Source: Oscillospiraceae bacterium (GTDB taxonomy: Bacteria; Bacillota; Clostridia; Oscillospirales; Ruminococcaceae). From it: a stretch of 19,118 nt of DNA. The stretch spans positions 1 to 19,118 of the forward strand of contig JAEDGE010000021.1 in the NCBI GenBank assembly GCA_016297675.1, in the 5' to 3' direction. Below, in pieces: positions 15,282 through 19,118 of this stretch. The notes under the pieces are model-generated. The model had not been told where the DNA came from. It saw only the letters and a program-made list of their open reading frames with translations, and did no database searches. A program made the position numbers and the translations under genes. Each line of letters starts with the position of its first letter. Position 1 is the first letter of the stretch.

Positions 15282-17264
15282 ATGGAACTTGCAGAAGCAA
15301 AAGAGCGGATTGCAAAACTTTCCAAAGAATTGGAAACGCATAATTACCGCTATTATGTCTTAAATGATCCGTCCGTTTCTGATTTTTCCTATGATGAGAT
15401 GATGCAGGAGCTGCGGCAGTTGGAAACAGCATTCCCGTCTTTGCAGCTGCCGACTTCGCCGACACAGCGTGTGGGCGGTATGGCTGCGAGCACATTTGCA
15501 AAAGTGCCGCATACTGTGCAGATGATGAGTTTGCAGGATGTTTTTTCCTACGAGGAAGTTTCTGCCTTTGTCACACGCTGCAAAGAGCAGTTTCCTGCTC
15601 CGCAGTTCATTGTAGAGCCAAAAATTGACGGTTTATCCGTTTCTTTGGAATACACCAATGGTGTCTTCACAAGAGGTTCTACACGAGGGGACGGATTTGT
15701 GGGAGAAGATGTCACTGAAAATTTGAAAACGATTCGTTCGATTCCGCTGCAACTGGAAAATGCACCACCGTTTTTAGAGGTACGGGGAGAGGTTTATATG
15801 CCGAGAGAACGGTTTCTTTCCCTGACAGCAGAGCAGGAATTGAACGGCGAAACCCCTTTTAAGAATCCTCGAAATGCGGCGTCTGGTTCTCTGCGGCAGA
15901 AAGATGCCACTGTTACCGCAAAAAGAGGACTGGATATTTTGATTTTTAATGTGCAGCAGGTGGAGGGTGTCACTTTGACCACACACCGACAGTCACTGGA
16001 CTACTTGCAGCAGCTTGGCATGAAAGTGGTTCAGGCAACGCAGCCGTTGGAGACATTGCAGCAGGTGTTGGATGCCTTGCAGGCAGTGGGGACAGAACGA
16101 GAACGGTTTTCCTATGACATTGACGGCGTTGTGGTAAAGATCAATGATTTTGCACAGCGAGAGGAAATGGGAGCAACTGCAAAAGTGCCAAAGTGGGCAG
16201 CAGCATATAAATTTCCGCCGGAGGAAAAGGAAACGGAACTGTTGGAAATTCTCAACAGTGTCGGCAGAACTGGCGTAATCACACCGGTGGCAGTATTTCA
16301 ACCCATTCGTCTTGCCGGAACGGATGTTTCTCGTGCCACGCTGCACAATCAGGATTTCATTACAGAGAAGGGTATTTGTTTAGGTGATACCATTGTGGTA
16401 CGAAAAGCCGGCGAAATCATTCCAGAGGTCGTGCGTGCAGCTGTTCATCAGCCGGATGCTGTACCGTATCAGATGCCGACCGTTTGTCCGGTTTGCGGTA
16501 CAGAAGCGGTCAGGGATGCAGAGGAAAGTGCATTACGCTGTCCGAATCCGGATTGTCCGGCACAGCTGCTCAAGAGAATGATTCATTTTGCCTCAAAAGA
16601 TGCCATGAATATTGAAGGACTGGGACCACAGAACATCATTGCCCTGCAAAATGCTGGTTATCTGCATTCTGTAGCAGATCTATATATTCTAAAAAAAGAA
16701 GATCTGCTTCAGCTGGAACGGTTTGCTGAAAAATCGGCTGAAAATCTGTTGCAAGCAATTGCAAATTCCAAACAGAATCCGCTGCCTCGTTTGATTTACG
16801 GGTTAGGGATTCGGAATATCGGCTTGCAGGCAGCCAAGCTGCTGTGTGATGCTTTTCCGTCTATGGATGTCATCATGCAGGCAAGTGCGGAACAGATTGC
16901 AGAAATAGAAGGCTTTGGGATGATTATGGCAGAAAGCGTTGTGGAGGCATTTCGGGAGCCGCATATGCAGCATTTAATTGCAGAGCTGCAAGAATATGGC
17001 GTTAATATGCAGTATACCCGAACAGCACTGACGGATAAACGGTTTGAGAAGATGACGTTTGTACTGACTGGTACCCTGCCGACCATGAAACGGTCAGAAG
17101 CCAAAGCATTGATCGAACAGTTTGGCGGAAAAGTGAGCGGCAGTGTTTCCAAGAAGACCACCTATGTGGTTGCCGGAGCAGAAGCTGGCAGTAAGTTGCA
17201 AAAAGCAGAGGAGCTTGGGATACCGGTTTGGACAGAGCAGGATCTGCTTGCACATACAAAATAA
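15282..17264 (+). CDS. ligA: NAD+-dependent DNA ligase LigA
   Basis: LigA seals nicks during replication and repair using NAD+. The 660-residue product has the full domain set. The Ia NAD-binding domain is at the N-terminus (HNYRYYVLNDPSVSDFSYDEMM). The adenylation domain has the active-site lysine in PKIDGLS (Lys114). The OB-fold follows, then a Cys4 zinc finger (Cys402, 405, 420, 425). Helix-hairpin-helix repeats span about 435-580, and a C-terminal BRCT domain (about 587-660, FVLTGTLPTMKRSEA) ends the protein. I chose the ATG at 15282, which gives the usual short N-terminus, with GGAGG at 15266-15270 (11-base spacing, slightly long). In-frame ATGs at 15264 and 15207 are upstream, but 15264 lacks a ribosome binding site and 15207 lies before the promoter. 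Confidence 0.97.
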   Translation: MELAEAKERIAKLSKELETHNYRYYVLNDPSVSDFSYDEMMQELRQLETAFPSLQLPTSPTQRVGGMAASTFAKVPHTVQMMSLQDVFSYEEVSAFVTRCKEQFPAPQFIVEPKIDGLSVSLEYTNGVFTRGSTRGDGFVGEDVTENLKTIRSIPLQLENAPPFLEVRGEVYMPRERFLSLTAEQELNGETPFKNPRNAASGSLRQKDATVTAKRGLDILIFNVQQVEGVTLTTHRQSLDYLQQLGMKVVQATQPLETLQQVLDALQAVGTERERFSYDIDGVVVKINDFAQREEMGATAKVPKWAAAYKFPPEEKETELLEILNSVGRTGVITPVAVFQPIRLAGTDVSRATLHNQDFITEKGICLGDTIVVRKAGEIIPEVVRAAVHQPDAVPYQMPTVCPVCGTEAVRDAEESALRCPNPDCPAQLLKRMIHFASKDAMNIEGLGPQNIIALQNAGYLHSVADLYILKKEDLLQLERFAEKSAENLLQAIANSKQNPLPRLIYGLGIRNIGLQAAKLLCDAFPSMDVIMQASAEQIAEIEGFGMIMAESVVEAFREPHMQHLIAELQEYGVNMQYTRTALTDKRFEKMTFVLTGTLPTMKRSEAKALIEQFGGKVSGSVSKKTTYVVAGAEAGSKLQKAEELGIPVWTEQDLLAHTK

Positions 17265-17265
17265 A

Positions 17266-17291
17266 AACTTATATCCGGATGGATATAAGTT
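17266..17291. repeat. Perfect 26-bp inverted repeat between ligA and gatC
   Basis: Arms AACTTATATCC (17266-17276) and GGATATAAGTT (17281-17291) are exact reverse complements around a GGAT centre. On the + strand no T-run follows, so it is a poor terminator for ligA. On the - strand it is followed by a T-run (complement of the A-run 17262-17266), which would terminate leftward transcription, although no leftward gene is known here. It could also be an RNA processing site or an operator for gatCAB. Confidence 0.6.
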
Positions 17292-17314
17292 GAAAAGAAA
17301 GGTTGTTGGATCTC

Positions 17315-17584
17315 ATGAAAATTGATATTGCACACATTGCAAAACTGTCTCGGCTGCATTTGGAGCCAGAGCAGGCTGCAAAGTTTGAGAAGGACATGGA
17401 GTCGATTGTGGCAATGGTTGATCATTTGCCGGATGTCAAGGATACCTTGACGGTAGACCCAAACAATGCCATGCGGCTGCGGGAAGACGTGGCAAAAGAA
17501 CATAAGTTTAAGCGGGAAGAGATGCTTGCCAATGCTCCAGAGGTGCAGGCAGGCTGTCTGGTTGTACCGAAAACCGTAGAATAA
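17315..17584 (+). CDS. gatC: Asp/Glu-tRNA amidotransferase subunit C (GatC)
   Basis: GatC is the small subunit that stabilises GatA and links it to GatB in the transamidosome converting mischarged Glu-tRNA(Gln) or Asp-tRNA(Asn). The 89-residue product has the typical N-terminus IAHIAKLSRLHLEPEQAAKFEKD and the C-terminal RLREDVAKE and VVPKTVE stretches. The ATG at 17315 is the most likely start although its ribosome binding site is weak: AAAGG (17298-17302) is 12 bases away. In-frame TTG codons at 17303 and 17306 are less likely. gatA follows after 18 bases. Confidence 0.95.
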   Translation: MKIDIAHIAKLSRLHLEPEQAAKFEKDMESIVAMVDHLPDVKDTLTVDPNNAMRLREDVAKEHKFKREEMLANAPEVQAGCLVVPKTVE

Positions 17585-17602
17585 TAGGGAGGCAGAAGAA
17601 AC

Positions 17603-19066
17603 ATGGAACTTTTTGAACAGACAGCCTCTGTGCTGTCAGAAATGCTGCAAAAGAAAGAATGCAGTGCAGTGGAACTCTGTCAGTCTGTACAGGGACGCAT
17701 TGCAGCAGTAGAGGAAAAAGTAGGGGCATATGTCACCCAGTGTGAAGATGTACTGGCACAGGCAGAAGCCGTTGACAATGCAAGAGCAGCCGGAGAATCC
17801 CTGCATCCGCTGGCTGGGATTCCGATTGGAATCAAGGATAACATTTCTACAAAGGGACTGCGGACAACCTGTGCCTCTAAGATGTTGGAACAGTATGTAC
17901 CGCCGTTTGATGCCACAGTCATGCAGCCGATTCGGGATGCCAAAATGGTCATCACCGGTAAACTGAACATGGATGAATTTGCAATGGGTTCTTCTACGGA
18001 AACTTCCTACATTAAGAAGACCCATAATCCACATTGTTTAGACTGTGTGCCGGGTGGTTCTTCCGGTGGTTCTGCGGCAGCGGTTGCAGCCGGAGAAGCG
18101 ATTGTCACACTGGGTTCCGATACAGGTGGTTCTATTCGACAGCCGTCTTCTTTCTGTGGCACAGTGGGACTGAAGCCAACCTACGGCAGTGTTTCCCGTT
18201 ATGGATTGGTGGCATTTGCCTCTTCTTTGGATCAGATTGGACCAATTGGTAAATCTGTCAAGGATGTTGCCATGCTCTATAGCTTGATTTGCGGACATGA
18301 CAATATGGATGCGACTTCTGCTTATCGTACCTATCCAGATTTTGCAGCTGCTTTACAGGGCAGTCAGGTTGCCGGTTTGAAAATCGGCTTGCCGAAGGAA
18401 TATTTCGGAGCTGGTATCGATGATACAGTGAAAACCGCTGTTATGAATGCAGTCCATTTGCTGGAGGCAAATGGGGCAATTGTCAAGGAAATCTCTCTGC
18501 CGAGCACAGAATATGCGGTCAATACCTACTATATCATTGCCTCTGCAGAAGCTTCCTCCAATCTGGCACGGTTTGATGGCGTGAAGTATGGCTATCGTGC
18601 TGCAAATTATGATGGCTTGACAGATATGTATGAGCGAACCAGAAGCGAGGGATTCGGTGATGAAGTAAAGCGGCGGATTATGCTGGGTACTTTTGTATTG
18701 AGTTCTGGTTTCTATGATGCATATTATAAGAAGGCAAAACTGGTGCAGCGTCAGATTGCACAGGAATTTGCAGCAGCATTCCAGCAGTGTGATATTATTA
18801 TTACGCCGACTTATCCGACACCAGCATTCCGGCTCGGGGCACAGATAGATGATCCATTGAAGATGTACAGTGGTGATGTCTGCACGGTACCCGTCAACAT
18901 TGCAGGTCTGCCAGCAATCAGTGTTCCATGCGGAAAGACTGAAACCGGTTTGCCGATTGGAATGCAGATGATTGGTGCAAAGTTTGCAGAGCAGACCATT
19001 CTGGGTGCAGCAGATGCTTATGAGCAGCTTTGCGGCGGTTTTTCTTGTATGCCGCAGACACTTTAA
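17603..19066 (+). CDS. gatA: Asp/Glu-tRNA amidotransferase subunit A (GatA)
   Basis: GatA is the amidase-signature glutaminase of the GatCAB complex and supplies ammonia through a tunnel to GatB. The 487-residue product has the Ser-cisSer-Lys triad: Lys78 in GIPIGIKDN, Ser153 in GGSSGGSAAA and nucleophile Ser177 in GSDTGGSIRQP. The start has GGGAGG (17587-17592), 10 bases away. Its presence implies that the organism makes Gln-tRNA(Gln) and/or Asn-tRNA(Asn) by transamidation, as expected for a Firmicute. It lies between gatC and gatB in the canonical order. Confidence 0.97.
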   Translation: MELFEQTASVLSEMLQKKECSAVELCQSVQGRIAAVEEKVGAYVTQCEDVLAQAEAVDNARAAGESLHPLAGIPIGIKDNISTKGLRTTCASKMLEQYVPPFDATVMQPIRDAKMVITGKLNMDEFAMGSSTETSYIKKTHNPHCLDCVPGGSSGGSAAAVAAGEAIVTLGSDTGGSIRQPSSFCGTVGLKPTYGSVSRYGLVAFASSLDQIGPIGKSVKDVAMLYSLICGHDNMDATSAYRTYPDFAAALQGSQVAGLKIGLPKEYFGAGIDDTVKTAVMNAVHLLEANGAIVKEISLPSTEYAVNTYYIIASAEASSNLARFDGVKYGYRAANYDGLTDMYERTRSEGFGDEVKRRIMLGTFVLSSGFYDAYYKKAKLVQRQIAQEFAAAFQQCDIIITPTYPTPAFRLGAQIDDPLKMYSGDVCTVPVNIAGLPAISVPCGKTETGLPIGMQMIGAKFAEQTILGAADAYEQLCGGFSCMPQTL

Positions 19067-19092
19067 GAGAGTTTGGAAGGAGAAAGTCATCC

Positions 19093-19118
19093 ATGCAGGA
19101 ATATGAAATGGTTGTCGG
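19093..19118 (+). CDS. gatB: Asp/Glu-tRNA amidotransferase subunit B (GatB), first codons only
   Basis: Only eight full codons are inside the window (MQEYEMVV), continuing past the edge. The YEMVVG beginning matches the usual GatB N-terminus. AAGGAG (19077-19082) lies 10 bases upstream, and the gatC-gatA-gatB order makes this assignment likely. GatB carries the kinase/transamidase site of the complex. Confidence 0.85.

Noticed and set aside
18353..19090. 245-codon open frame on the - strand across gatA
   Set aside because: It is antisense to the catalytic-family-conserved gatA, with low-complexity composition and no supporting signals.
1..19118. CRISPR array, tRNA or rRNA genes
   Set aside because: I saw no regularly spaced repeats and no cloverleaf or rRNA-like stretches. 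Coding genes and short spacers account for the whole window.

Overview
The window looks like chromosomal DNA from an anaerobic, low-to-moderate GC Firmicute of class Clostridia, most likely an Oscillospiraceae/Ruminococcus-type organism. The evidence is the Gram-positive replicative polymerase PolC, the rseP-ispG-polC gene order, a short HisG with a separate HisZ subunit, the GatCAB amidotransferase, and a YunB-type sporulation gene. All supported genes lie on the + strand. Family-level placement is an inference from gene content, not from a search.

Region 1 (1-5994) is housekeeping: the 3' end of the site-2 protease gene rseP, then ispG (MEP isoprenoid pathway), then a full-length polC of 1445 codons ending in a beta-clamp-binding peptide.

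Region 2 (5995-13590) is a histidine operon in the order hisZ, hisG, hisD, [mrr-like gene], hisB, hisH, hisA, hisF, [SdpI-family membrane gene], hisI. It starts from a good sigma-A-type promoter (TTGACA, 17 bp, TG-extended TATCTT). A 16-bp inverted repeat lies just downstream of the predicted transcription start. Neighbouring genes overlap by ATGA or lie a few bases apart. HisG/HisZ, HisI, HisA, HisH/HisF, HisB and HisD supply most of the pathway. hisC, hisE and a histidinol-phosphate phosphatase gene are not in the window. Where many Clostridia carry hisC (between hisD and hisB) there is instead an AT-rich gene for a complete Mrr-family type IV restriction endonuclease. Its GTG start abuts the hisD stop, and an AT-rich hairpin follows it before hisB. 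This is the main accessory feature of the window.

Region 3 (13591-15192) holds an unrecognised cysteine-rich 261-residue protein, a strong rho-independent terminator, and a yunB-like sporulation gene that probably starts at TTG. Region 4 (15240-19118) holds an extended -10 promoter, ligA (NAD+-dependent DNA ligase), a perfect 11-bp-arm palindrome, and gatC-gatA-gatB (gatB cut by the window end).

I saw no tRNA, rRNA, CRISPR array, insertion sequence or prophage gene. No gene-free stretch exceeds about 100 bases. The window is mostly core metabolism and information processing. The points that deserve follow-up are the mrr insertion in the his operon, the SdpI-family gene in the same operon, the cysteine-rich protein, and three regulatory-looking inverted repeats.
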